Shown: piece after piece, positions 7,859 to 16,318 of the stretch
Numbering within the stretch: the first letter of the stretch is position 1
Layout of the letters: the number at the start of each line of letters is the position of its first letter
Assembly (NCBI GenBank): GCA_016713245.1
Contig: JADJPM010000001.1
Location: 248,001 to 312,000 of the forward strand
DNA from: Verrucomicrobiaceae bacterium
Lineage (GTDB): Bacteria; Verrucomicrobiota; Verrucomicrobiia; Verrucomicrobiales; Verrucomicrobiaceae
Reading direction: 5' to 3'
Length of the DNA: 64,000 nucleotides
Translations under genes and position numbers: made by a program
The notes under the pieces: model-generated
The model's input: the letters and a program-made list of their open reading frames with translations, nothing else
Databases searched by the model: none
Told to the model about the DNA's origin: nothing

Positions 7859-10291
7859 TTACCGGCTGCGGAACAGCTCGCTCGTCACCACGGCTTCAAT
7901 CAATGAGCGCAGGCCGTAGTTTTGCTTGGGAAGCTCATCGACGATCTTCTCAACTGCACCTTCATCAAGGGCCTCCATGCGGCGACCGCAGGCATAGGTG
8001 AGCAGACGGTCGGTCAACATGCGAGCGAAGAGGTCTTTTCGCTGCACGAGGATCTTCTTCAGGCCGACGATGTCCTCGAATGTCTCACCACTCGGCAGTT
8101 CGCCGCTGCTGTCGATCTTCGTTTTGCCGATGCGGGGCCGCCAGTCGCCGATGGGATCAAAGTTTTCGAGGGCAAAGCCGAGCGGGTCGATCTTTTGATG
8201 GCAGCCGTAGCAGTTCGGCGACTCGCGATGCTTGCTGAGCAGCTCGCGGATGGATTTGGCACCGCGCACGTCGGGATCAATCGCAGGCACGTCATCGGGC
8301 GGTGGTGGCGGCGGTGTGCCGAGGATGTTTTCGAGCAAAAACACACCGCGAGTCACCGGCGAGGTCTCGATGCCGTTCGCGGTGATGGTGAGCACGGAGC
8401 CCATGCCAAGCAGGCCGCCTCGTTTCGGGTTTTTGAAGCTCACTTTGCGGAACTCGTGCGCCTTGGCTGGATCGCCGATTTCCCCGAGTTCGTAGTGAGT
8501 GGCGAGGTGCTGATTGATGAAGGAGTAATCGCTATCGAGGAAGTTCACGAGGCTGGCATCGCGGTCGATCAGATCGCGCATGAACATCCGCGTTTCGGTC
8601 TTGAAGGCGTTTTGAAAATCCTTCGAGTAGTATTCTTCAAACTCGCCGCGATCCGGTGGCATGCCGCCCAGGTTGCGGAGGTTCAACCAGCTATCGAGGA
8701 ATCCGGCGACGAAGGCATCGGAGCGTTTGTCTTGCAGCATGCGACGTGTTTGCGCCAGCAGCACCTCCGGCTTAGTGAGATCCTGGCCCATGAGTTCCTC
8801 ATCCGGCATCGTGGACCAGAGGAAATAGGAGAGCCGCGAGGCGAGTGCGTTGCTGGAGAGCTTGTTCGAGCCGTTGTGTGTCTCCTGGGATAGGTAAACG
8901 AAGCCCGGTGAGCAGAGCGCGGCCTTCAGAGCCGCTTTGAAGCCCTCCAGCGGCGAATGGCCCTGCTGCATGCGTTTGTCAGCCACGGCCATGAGACGCT
9001 TCATTTCGTCTTCCGTGGCTTTTCGGCGATAAGCGCGGGCGGCGAAGCCTTGGAGCTGTTCGCGCATTTTTTCCGGCTCGAAGGCTTCTTTGCCCAAAAC
9101 GGCCATTTGGGATGCTGGAGGCCATGTTTCGGCGATGGGGCCGCGGATCTTCACTTCGTCGATGCGGATGTGCGGGTGCTTGTGAACGTGCAGCGTGATC
9201 TGGCGTGCCGCGACGATGCCGAGCTTGCCTTTTTGCTTGTCGTCCTCGTCCATGAACTGATCCCAGAGGTCTTTGTGCTGGTCCGCGATTCTGAACCAGG
9301 TGCCGCGGGCATCCTCGGGGCCGTTCGGGAACACAAAGCGGGGCGTGTGCCCGGCATCGAGCCAGATCTTCATCGTGATCCACTTGGCCTCGCCGTCGTC
9401 GAGTGCGACCTCCGCAAGCATCGGCTGCTGAGGCTGCGGCAGATCAAGCGGGCCCGCTTTGGCATCGCCCGGCACAATGCCGAGGCGGAAGGGCTCGCGC
9501 GGATCGGTGCCGAACCATTTGGGATCATACGGATGCTCCCGGTTCATGGCTTTGACGAGGACCTTCACCTCGTAAAAGCCATCCGCAGGCACGCCATCGA
9601 CGAAGTCTTCGATCACGCCAAATCCGGCGGTGTGCTTGTCCGAGTCCATGCACTCCTCCACGAGCAGATGCGCGTTGTTGTAGTCCTTCTCCTTCCGCTT
9701 GAGATTGGACCTGAAGTTCTTGGTGAAGTGCCAGGCCTGCTCTTTCACTGGCTTCTGCTGAGCGAAGGCTTTCTCCACCACGGCGTCCGCAGCATCGAGA
9801 TACTGATCGAGAAGGTAACCGGACGTTTGCAGGACATCGCCGAGGTTCTCCATGTGCTCGGCAGATTGATCGCGGGGAAACTTCGTCGTCGGATCAAAAG
9901 CGCCCATGCTCAGCGAGAAGAGATCGCCAATGGTGTGGAGGTATTCCGTGCGGTTCAGCCGGCGTAGAACCGTGCTGCCGCCCGTGCTAGCGAGCGCTTC
10001 ACGGCCTTGGGTGAGAGCGGCGGTGACTTGTGCGATGAAGGCTTGGGTTTCCTCGGCCGAAGGCTGCTTGGACTTCTTCGGCGGCATTTCGCCGAGGTTG
10101 ATCTGGTCGAGGATGTCTTTGAGTTCGATCAGCGTGTCCGTTTTAGAGACAGGGAGGACGAGTTGGTCGAAACGGCGGTCGCCTTTTTGTTTTTCGGCTC
10201 CGTGGCAGTCGTTGCAGTAGGTGGCGAGGAACTCGGAGGGGCTGGCAAAAAGATTGATGGCAAAAAAATGGAGCAGAAAGATGCCTCCCAT
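7859..10291 (-). CDS. DUF1592/DUF1588/DUF1585 cytochrome-c-type secreted protein
   Basis: An 810-residue exported protein of the planctomycete/verrucomicrobial group that combines a class-I cytochrome-c heme site with DUF1587, DUF1592, DUF1588, DUF1595 and DUF1585 regions. Heme motifs are CNDCH just after the signal peptide and CYGCH followed by KIDPLGFALENFDPIG near the C-terminus. The start is ATG at 10291. The preceding in-frame codons would add about 60 serine/proline-rich residues before the hydrophobic signal MGGIFLLHFFAINLFA. That signal is encoded by one arm and the loop of a hairpin element (10241-10318). The family normally pairs with a DUF1552 protein. Here that gene is upstream at 11197-12483, separated by a GxxExxY gene. 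Function is unknown; an oxidative or electron-transfer role in polymer breakdown is often supposed. Confidence 0.9.
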   Translation of the reverse strand: MGGIFLLHFFAINLFASPSEFLATYCNDCHGAEKQKGDRRFDQLVLPVSKTDTLIELKDILDQINLGEMPPKKSKQPSAEETQAFIAQVTAALTQGREALASTGGSTVLRRLNRTEYLHTIGDLFSLSMGAFDPTTKFPRDQSAEHMENLGDVLQTSGYLLDQYLDAADAVVEKAFAQQKPVKEQAWHFTKNFRSNLKRKEKDYNNAHLLVEECMDSDKHTAGFGVIEDFVDGVPADGFYEVKVLVKAMNREHPYDPKWFGTDPREPFRLGIVPGDAKAGPLDLPQPQQPMLAEVALDDGEAKWITMKIWLDAGHTPRFVFPNGPEDARGTWFRIADQHKDLWDQFMDEDDKQKGKLGIVAARQITLHVHKHPHIRIDEVKIRGPIAETWPPASQMAVLGKEAFEPEKMREQLQGFAARAYRRKATEDEMKRLMAVADKRMQQGHSPLEGFKAALKAALCSPGFVYLSQETHNGSNKLSSNALASRLSYFLWSTMPDEELMGQDLTKPEVLLAQTRRMLQDKRSDAFVAGFLDSWLNLRNLGGMPPDRGEFEEYYSKDFQNAFKTETRMFMRDLIDRDASLVNFLDSDYSFINQHLATHYELGEIGDPAKAHEFRKVSFKNPKRGGLLGMGSVLTITANGIETSPVTRGVFLLENILGTPPPPPPDDVPAIDPDVRGAKSIRELLSKHRESPNCYGCHQKIDPLGFALENFDPIGDWRPRIGKTKIDSSGELPSGETFEDIVGLKKILVQRKDLFARMLTDRLLTYACGRRMEALDEGAVEKIVDELPKQNYGLRSLIEAVVTSELFRSR

Positions 10292-10318
10292 CTTTTTGAC
10301 ACTAATTTTTTTGCCAGC
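10241..10318. repeat. hairpin element of the GCTGGCAAAAAGATT family, copy 1
   Basis: Arms 10241-10268 and 10291-10318 pair at about 23 of 28 positions. The left arm is identical over its first 20 bases and nearly so after that to the left arm of the copy at 11131-11197, in the same orientation. The element overlaps the 5' end of the DUF1592 gene: the start codon lies at the edge of the right arm, and the loop and left arm encode its signal peptide. Confidence 0.85.
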
Positions 10319-10325
10319 AATAAGC

Positions 10326-11111
10326 TCAGACGAGTGTGGTGAAGGTGACATGCTTGTGTGTGATGTTGGCCCAGTGGATGGCCTTGAGATTGGTGTGCTT
10401 GAGAAGTCGTCGGGCATGAGTCTCGAAGGAATCGAGCTGATTCGTGAAGGCCGTGAGCTTGAAGGCGACATCGGGCGCTACGAGGCGCATCTTTTGATCG
10501 TGCAGATGGCCTTTGGCTCCCAAAACAGGCACCGGCAGCAAAACCTGCTCCTCGCCACCGAGGAAGTGCGTCAGAGCTTCTTCGTAAAGGCCCGTGTCGA
10601 GCCCTGATCCCCAGTCGTGGATCAAGGCGAGCAGTTGATCGTGGAAGAAGGCTGCTCCGGCGATGTCTGAGGCGAATCGTGAGGTGTCCACCGTTGGATT
10701 TTTCAGCTCTTCCAGCCTTTGATGGCAGTTCACGAAGTATTTGCCGACACTCTCCGGTCTGACGTTGATGATCAGACCGTGAGGTAGATCGAAAAGGAGA
10801 AGGTAGTTGATCGTTTGCGCATGATGACGACTCACGATGCTCTCAGCGGCCTTGAACTCGAAGACGCCTCGTTTGTGGGCGAGCACGTCGAGTTTGTAGA
10901 GCTTGGAGAAGGTGCTGTGCGTGACGGTGACGGGAAGCTCCAGCTCCATGCCGGGCATGCGGTCGGCTAACTCGCGTTTATAGACGGTTTCGTCGAAGAA
11001 ACGACCGAAGTCGTTGTGGATCGCATAGACGCACTCCATCACATCATAAGCGATCTGTCCGAACTCGGATTGAGTCGGGCGGATGGTTTCGGTGGTGCGA
11101 TGAATGGGCAT
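10326..11111 (-). CDS. GxxExxY-family PD-(D/E)XK nuclease-like protein
   Basis: A 261-residue protein. Residues 32-48 (HNDFGRFFDETVYKREL) align with the GxxExxY signature; E41 and Y44 are kept but the first glycine of the motif is Phe. The nuclease-like core follows: LDVLAHKRGVFEFKAAE gives D75 and E85-x-K87, then a helix with QTINYLL and the strand HGLIINV. About 120 extra residues follow the usual length (about 125), without a recognised domain. GxxExxY proteins are common in Verrucomicrobia and Planctomycetes, and their biological role is unclear. I chose ATG 11111 because upstream in-frame codons are encoded by a hairpin repeat. The gene lies exactly between two copies of one hairpin family and interrupts a DUF1552/DUF1592 pair. 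Confidence 0.8.
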   Translation of the reverse strand: MPIHRTTETIRPTQSEFGQIAYDVMECVYAIHNDFGRFFDETVYKRELADRMPGMELELPVTVTHSTFSKLYKLDVLAHKRGVFEFKAAESIVSRHHAQTINYLLLFDLPHGLIINVRPESVGKYFVNCHQRLEELKNPTVDTSRFASDIAGAAFFHDQLLALIHDWGSGLDTGLYEEALTHFLGGEEQVLLPVPVLGAKGHLHDQKMRLVAPDVAFKLTAFTNQLDSFETHARRLLKHTNLKAIHWANITHKHVTFTTLV

Positions 11112-11130
11112 GGCTTGGAAGGGGATTGGG

Positions 11131-11197
11131 GCTGGCAAAAAGATTGATGGCAAAAAATGAAGAACTCAGATTTTTTGCCCTTAATCTTTTTGCCAGC
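11131..11197. repeat. hairpin element of the GCTGGCAAAAAGATT family, copy 2
   Basis: Arms 11131-11158 and 11169-11197 pair almost perfectly (about 26 of 28), with a short loop. It touches the TAG stop codon of the DUF1552 gene (11197-11199) and ends 20 bp upstream of the GxxExxY start. Together with copy 1 it brackets the GxxExxY gene as direct repeats about 890 bp apart. Confidence 0.87.
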
Positions 11198-12483
11198 TAA
11201 ATCAGGGTGCCTGTGCTGGTCCCAAACTTCTCCACCTCCAGGCCGAAGCGATGCAGCATGGTGAGATACAAATTGCAGAGCGGCTTACGCTCCATGGCCT
11301 TGTGCTCGCCATGCTTGAAGCCGCCACCAGCGAGGATGAGCGGCAGGTTGCTATTGGTGTGCGCGTTCGCGTTCCCCATCCCGCTGCCAAAAAGCACCAT
11401 CGAGTGGTCCAGGAGCGTGCCTGAGCCATCTTCGATGGATTTGAGCTTGTCGAGAAACCTCGCGAACTGCTCCACCTGATAGCGCTCCATCTTGATCAGG
11501 CCTTGAATCGCCTCCTCACGCTGTCCGTGGTGCGACAGCCCATGGTAGCCACCACTCAAGCCGAAGGCGGAGGCCTCAAAGTCACCACCGATCTCCAGCG
11601 TGGCGATGCGTGTGGAATCCGTCTGCAAGGCGAGGGCGATGAGATCATACATCACCGGCAGATCAGCGACGAAATCACGGTTCTTCGGCTCCTCGATGCC
11701 AGGCTTCGGTTTCGGCACGCTGGCCCATTGGCGGCGCAGCTCGATCTGCTTCTCCACATCGCGCACGGAGGTGAAATACTCATCGAGCTTCTCCTTGTCC
11801 CGCTGGCCGAGCTGACGCTGGAGTGATTTCGCGTCGCCATTCACCGCATCAAGGATGGAACCCTTCACATCGAGCCGATCCATGGAGGCGGCGAGGCTTT
11901 GGGCATCCTCGGTGATGAAGAGCTTCTGAAACAACTCACGCGGCGTGCTGATCGGCGGCACTCGTGTGCCACTGCGGGTCCATGACATGAGACAGCCACC
12001 ATGAATGCCGCTCTCCGATCCCAAGGTGAGAGATGGAAACCGCGTCGCTCCGCCCATCATCTCCGCAGCGCGTTGATCGACGGTGATATTGCCCTCCGGC
12101 ATCCCTTTGGCATCGGAGGTCTTTACACCACTGAGGAAGGAACTCATGGCAAAGTGGCCGCCCTTGATGCCGTGATCGAGGCCTGAGTAGAGTGTGAAGT
12201 CTTTTTGATGTGGCTTCAGTGCCTCGACGGACTCGGGCAATTCATAGTCCGCGCCTGTTTTTGTCGGGAAGAACGCAGGTGGATAAAAACCGAGCAAATT
12301 GCCGATGCACACCATGCGCATCGGACGCTCAGCGTTCACCGCTTTGCCCGCAAGAGTGCCGACAGCCGCGTTTTGGCCAAAAACACGTCCGCCGAGCGAT
12401 TCGAGCAAGGGCAGGGCCATGCTGATGCCAGTGGCTCGAAGGAAATGGCGGCGATTCGGTGAAGCTTGGGTCGTTGGGTGCAT
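11197..12483 (-). CDS. Tat-exported DUF1552 protein
   Basis: A 428-residue DUF1552 protein. The N-terminus carries a twin-arginine signal (NRRHFLRATGISMALPLLES). Family features include LLGFYPPAFFP, the SGLDHGIKGGHFAMSSFLSG segment, VDQRAAEMMGG, and a C-terminal region with GSGMGNANAHTNSNLPLILAGGGF, similar to the phosphatase/sulfatase-like fold of DUF1501 proteins. It is exported folded, probably with a cofactor or metal. It is almost always encoded next to a DUF1592-type cytochrome protein; here the pair is separated by one gene. It starts 19 bp downstream of the GH67-like gene stop, so it is probably in the same transcript. Function is not established. Confidence 0.9.
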   Translation of the reverse strand: MHPTTQASPNRRHFLRATGISMALPLLESLGGRVFGQNAAVGTLAGKAVNAERPMRMVCIGNLLGFYPPAFFPTKTGADYELPESVEALKPHQKDFTLYSGLDHGIKGGHFAMSSFLSGVKTSDAKGMPEGNITVDQRAAEMMGGATRFPSLTLGSESGIHGGCLMSWTRSGTRVPPISTPRELFQKLFITEDAQSLAASMDRLDVKGSILDAVNGDAKSLQRQLGQRDKEKLDEYFTSVRDVEKQIELRRQWASVPKPKPGIEEPKNRDFVADLPVMYDLIALALQTDSTRIATLEIGGDFEASAFGLSGGYHGLSHHGQREEAIQGLIKMERYQVEQFARFLDKLKSIEDGSGTLLDHSMVLFGSGMGNANAHTNSNLPLILAGGGFKHGEHKAMERKPLCNLYLTMLHRFGLEVEKFGTSTGTLI

Positions 12484-12502
12484 TGGGGCGAGGGTTAAAG
12501 GG

Positions 12503-14689
12503 TTACTTCTTGTTTTGCGAAGGCGGGGTGCCGGGTTTCCAGGCGCGGACGATTTCGATATCTTCCGCAGCTTTGGCGGTCAGGGCCGACATGTCGCAGG
12601 TGCCGACACGGTTGAGCAGTTGCGGCAAGTATTGGCGGTCATAAGTCGCTGCATATTGCTTCCAATGAGCTAGAGCGATTTCGATATGCTTCAAGGCTGA
12701 GGCTTGTGCCGCTTCATCCCCGCTGGCGTTGAACTCAGCGAGAGCAATCGCACTGCAGACCTTGGCCGCAAAGTATCGGCCCAGCCATGCTTGTGCTTCA
12801 TAGTCGCCGAGCGTTTGCGTCAGTTCTTTGTCGGCAGAGTCGGCTTGCTTCCGCAGTTTGGCCACGAGCATCAAGGTCGTGTCGGCATCACGTTCGAGCG
12901 CTGCAGCGACCTCTGGTGGTGTCTGTGCGGTGATGGTTTTCTTGTCACTGAGTTTCTTGCGCCACTCGGAGATGCTGAGCACGTCTTCGCCCGGCATGGT
13001 TTTCCCTTCCATGAAATGCCGCACGGTGTAGAAGCCCTTGTATTGCTTGGGGTGGCTGAGGTTTGCCTCGGGATACCAATGCAAATCAATCCCGCCCCAG
13101 TTGAAGCGGGTGACCTGTGGGATGATACGCGAGGAGGCCTGTGACGCGGCAAAAAGCTGCTCCGCAGAGACGGACGCATGTCGTGCCCCGAGCAACTGCT
13201 GAAAGTGTGCGTCGGACAAAGTGGGATCGTAGCTGAGGCGACCCCAGAGATGGAAACTGAACCACTGCCGATCCCACACCAACTGGCGGCGGCCCTTTGC
13301 ATCCACGGCATCGCGGCTGAGGAAGTCACGGCCCCAGTGGTAACCATCCGGTCCCATGTAAAAGCCCGCGAGCTTGTCCGGCCCGGGCATGTTCTCGATA
13401 AAGGCGCGGGCAAAATCGGGATCGCCCCAGCGAAAGCTGTAGAGGTCATCATTGCGCACGGTCAGCCAAGTGCGGTGCTCAGGCGTGATCTCCGGCAACA
13501 GCTTCTGGATGAAGGACGGTGCGCGGGAGGCATACATGTGAGCGACGGCGTATTTGTAGCTGACCTCGAACGGCCCTGGATACCTCTCCCATTGCTTCAA
13601 AAGAGGTCCCAGTCCGGTCTCATGCAGGCGATGGATGAGGCGAAACTTGCGATCTGGTTGAAGCTTCAACGCATCGCTGACGCCTTCGCCATACGCAGCC
13701 CACAGCCAGGCCTCTTTTCCCTCCGAGCCGTCGTCATGATCCATGTTTTCGCCAGAGGTGATGCCGATACCAGCGAGGCGTGGATAGGTCAGCACGACCT
13801 CTCGGACGCTTTTGCGGAAGTAGTCGATGGTCGTCTTATTCTCGAGATCGTCTGTGATTCCGTATTGGCCGTCCGTGCCGTAAGTGAAGACATTCCAGGT
13901 GAACCAATAGACCTCGATTCCGCGATCATACGCGTAGTCCATTACCGCCCGCCAGAACGCGATCTTTTCGTCGATGGTGATGTGCTTCACGATCTCCTTC
14001 GTCTCGATCATCCAAGGCTTCACCATGCCGATGCCACGAGGGGAAAAGGAGTCAAAAGGCTCCACCAAATCTGCTGTGGTGCGCCAGACGTCATCCAGCG
14101 CGATCTTCGGATACTCGGGCACCTTCACGATGGATGGGAACGGATGCAGATTCCAAAGCGTGAGCACGTTGTAGCGATCCCGCGCCATCCGGTCGATGAA
14201 CTCATGCCAGAAGTCGAGGCTCCACATCTCGGGGATGTTTGCCTGCGCTGACGACGAGTTGTCTGAGTAGCTCGGCGTGCGGAGATCGAGCGGGATGTTG
14301 AACTTGATGCCGCGTCTCGCGATGTGCGGCTTGTGGTCGGAGGACTTCAACGAATCGAGGGTGCCCGTGCGAATCGCCTCGGCAATGTCGAGACCGCCAT
14401 ACATCGCACCCACCGCATCGCCGCCGATGATGCGCAGCACGTCGCCATCTCGCTCGATCCGATAACTCTGCGGAGCGGCTTTGGCATTCTTCCCGATCGA
14501 TATCGAGACGCGGGTCGCATCGACGCCTTCACCGAGGGGCATGCCTTTGGTGAATGCCGCGCGGCGGATTTCCTCAGCCGCAAACCTTTCCGGTCCACTC
14601 GCTACGCCGTCGCTGGTGACATTGAGACTTGCGGCCATCGCCGGCAAAGCGATGGCGATAAGGAGCGACGCCACGGTTTGGGTTGTCAT
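12503..14689 (-). CDS. secreted GH67-like (alpha-glucuronidase-related) protein
   Basis: A 728-residue protein with a Sec signal peptide (residues 1-19, ALPAMAA). It has an N-terminal GH67-N-like domain (FAAEEIRRAAFTKG ... GGDAVGAMYGGLDIAEAIR). A TIM-barrel-like region follows, with RGIKFNIPLDLRTPSY, RDRYNVLTLWNLHPFP, GIEVYWFTWNVF and GIGITSGENM. The barrel order resembles alpha-glucuronidases, and the acidic residues in TSGENMDHDD could be catalytic. Expected role: removal of uronic-acid or similar side chains from plant or algal polysaccharide outside the cytoplasm. It lies between the anti-sigma gene (31 bp) and the DUF1552 gene (19 bp) on the same strand. This suggests that one sigma-controlled operon runs from 16189 down to 7859. 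Confidence 0.8.
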   Translation of the reverse strand: MTTQTVASLLIAIALPAMAASLNVTSDGVASGPERFAAEEIRRAAFTKGMPLGEGVDATRVSISIGKNAKAAPQSYRIERDGDVLRIIGGDAVGAMYGGLDIAEAIRTGTLDSLKSSDHKPHIARRGIKFNIPLDLRTPSYSDNSSSAQANIPEMWSLDFWHEFIDRMARDRYNVLTLWNLHPFPSIVKVPEYPKIALDDVWRTTADLVEPFDSFSPRGIGMVKPWMIETKEIVKHITIDEKIAFWRAVMDYAYDRGIEVYWFTWNVFTYGTDGQYGITDDLENKTTIDYFRKSVREVVLTYPRLAGIGITSGENMDHDDGSEGKEAWLWAAYGEGVSDALKLQPDRKFRLIHRLHETGLGPLLKQWERYPGPFEVSYKYAVAHMYASRAPSFIQKLLPEITPEHRTWLTVRNDDLYSFRWGDPDFARAFIENMPGPDKLAGFYMGPDGYHWGRDFLSRDAVDAKGRRQLVWDRQWFSFHLWGRLSYDPTLSDAHFQQLLGARHASVSAEQLFAASQASSRIIPQVTRFNWGGIDLHWYPEANLSHPKQYKGFYTVRHFMEGKTMPGEDVLSISEWRKKLSDKKTITAQTPPEVAAALERDADTTLMLVAKLRKQADSADKELTQTLGDYEAQAWLGRYFAAKVCSAIALAEFNASGDEAAQASALKHIEIALAHWKQYAATYDRQYLPQLLNRVGTCDMSALTAKAAEDIEIVRAWKPGTPPSQNKK

Positions 14690-14720
14690 GTTGAGTATCG
14701 GAGGCGTGGCAGTTGTGATG

Positions 14721-15665
14721 TCAGGGCAGCGCGGTCTCTGGAATCAGCAACGAAACCCGCACATCATCGAGGTAATGGACAAATGGCTGCATGGAAGTGT
14801 CCTCTGGCGGCACCGCACCAAAGATAAACACCAGTGTCTTTGATTCAGGGGGCAAGCGAAGTTTCAGCGAGAATGTCTGCCAACCAGGATGACCAGGCAA
14901 GGCATCGAACCTCTGAGATTCAGACACGACTCCATCACTCTCCATCTTGGACCAGAACTCTGTCGTTGCCTGCTCGGGTGGTTCCTCCAGTGCGATGGCG
15001 CGAATCAAGTAGCGCGAGCTGACTTTACTTTTTGTCGGGCAAAACGATCCCGTGATCTGCACTTCAGCATCGCTGGATGCCCCCCGCTCCGGTAGTGAGC
15101 GCAGATCGAGCACCTGATAGACCCGCGATGCCAGATTCTTCACATTTTTCTCCCTTGGGATGGGTTCCAATCGCATCATTCGTTGACCTTCCACCGGCTG
15201 CACGCCGTTCTCTGCCGCCACCACTTTGGCCGAGTCCGCGCCCCATCGTCCGACTCCATCTGGCACGCCGTGCTCCATGATCGCCTCCGCATGCTCCATG
15301 CCCGGATCAAAGACCCTCAGCGGCACCTGTTTCAGCGCACCCGCCCGCTGCGCAACAAACCCAAACACGACCGATGTGCAGAACATGCCAAACACAATCC
15401 CCGCCGCCGCGGCCGTGAGCGGACGCCACGAGAGCCAGCGTGTCGTGCGGGTTGCTTCCCCCGCCATCGGGGACGCCAGGATTTCATTGACCGCAGAACG
15501 GGATTCCGCGTGTGAACCCAAAGCCACATCCAGGTTCATGTAGTCGAGATAGAGCGCCCGAAGATCCGGGTCGGACTTGAGGGCATTTTGCAGTGCCAGA
15601 GCTTCATCATCCGGGAGTGTGCCAGCGATGTAGCGTTGGATGAGGTCATGCCAGTCGTGGTTCAT
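14721..15665 (-). CDS. membrane anti-sigma factor-like protein
   Basis: A 314-residue protein with a cytoplasmic N-terminal domain typical of sigma-interacting regulators in this phylum (HDLIQRYIAGTLPDDEALALQNALKSDPDLR). One transmembrane helix (LTAAAAGIVFGMFCTSVVFGF, about residues 75-95) follows, then an extracytoplasmic beta-rich domain of about 200 residues. That outer domain resembles a carbohydrate-binding/LamG-like sandwich, not a FecR domain. The start is ATG 15665, which overlaps the sigma factor stop as ATGA, indicating translational coupling. It probably holds the ECF sigma factor at the membrane until an envelope or carbohydrate signal is sensed; this is inferred from gene order. 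Confidence 0.75.
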   Translation of the reverse strand: MNHDWHDLIQRYIAGTLPDDEALALQNALKSDPDLRALYLDYMNLDVALGSHAESRSAVNEILASPMAGEATRTTRWLSWRPLTAAAAGIVFGMFCTSVVFGFVAQRAGALKQVPLRVFDPGMEHAEAIMEHGVPDGVGRWGADSAKVVAAENGVQPVEGQRMMRLEPIPREKNVKNLASRVYQVLDLRSLPERGASSDAEVQITGSFCPTKSKVSSRYLIRAIALEEPPEQATTEFWSKMESDGVVSESQRFDALPGHPGWQTFSLKLRLPPESKTLVFIFGAVPPEDTSMQPFVHYLDDVRVSLLIPETALP

Positions 15666-16189
15666 ATCGTTTGCTCCTGAGCAAGGGTGCGCCGCACGCA
15701 CTCCAGCAGCGCCTGCCGTATGCGGTGAAGCAGTTTGTAGAGAGACATCGGCGTCTGTCCGCGCCGTGAGGCCAGATCGTCCATGCGAGTGCCCTTGGTG
15801 TAGGCCGTGAGCACCAACTCGCGCTGGGTAGCCGGGAGCTTTTGCAGGCAGCTCTCCAGCGCCTCCCGCTGGTCCGAGTGCCGTTCGCTCATCGCGGCTG
15901 ATTCATCGGCCAACTGATGGACCAGCTCACTATCAAACACATGCCGGTCACGTCTCCGACGCTCCAAATGCCGCAGTGCCGCCATACGCGCCACCCCGAA
16001 AGCCCAAGGCCGAAAGTCGTCCACCCGGCTGAACTTCTGCCAAAGGATGACAATGACCTCCTGCATCACCTCTGACGCCTCTTCCCGCGTGGGCAGCATC
16101 GACCGGACAAAGGTATGCAACGCCACCTCATGCTCCGCATAGAGGCGGAGGAACTGGTCATGTGGAGGATATTCTGGCGGCTGCGACAT
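15662..16189 (-). CDS. ECF-type RNA polymerase sigma factor
   Basis: A 175-residue sigma-70 family ECF factor. Region 2 is at about residues 15-85 (HTFVRSMLPTREEASEVMQEVIVILWQKF, then RPWAFGVARMAALRHLERRR). Region 4 is at about 110-165 (LQKLPATQRELVLTAYTKGTRMDDLASRRGQTPMSLYKLLHRIRQAL), including the helix-turn-helix. It resembles the planctomycete/Verrucomicrobium ECF group. It is the first gene of a leftward cluster and is coupled by ATGA to its putative anti-sigma factor. It is divergent from the beta-propeller hydrolase at 16319 across 129 bp, which should hold both promoters. Targets cannot be read from the sequence. Confidence 0.9.
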   Translation of the reverse strand: MSQPPEYPPHDQFLRLYAEHEVALHTFVRSMLPTREEASEVMQEVIVILWQKFSRVDDFRPWAFGVARMAALRHLERRRRDRHVFDSELVHQLADESAAMSERHSDQREALESCLQKLPATQRELVLTAYTKGTRMDDLASRRGQTPMSLYKLLHRIRQALLECVRRTLAQEQTI

Positions 16190-16318
16190 GGTGAGGTCAC
16201 ATCATACCTCCCCGCTCCCGGCTTCATTTGCCGAAAAATGTTTTCCGGCATGTTCTTTTTGCAGTCGCCTAGGAATTGCTCACATGACTTCACCCGCCCG
16301 ATATGGCAGCATTCGCTC

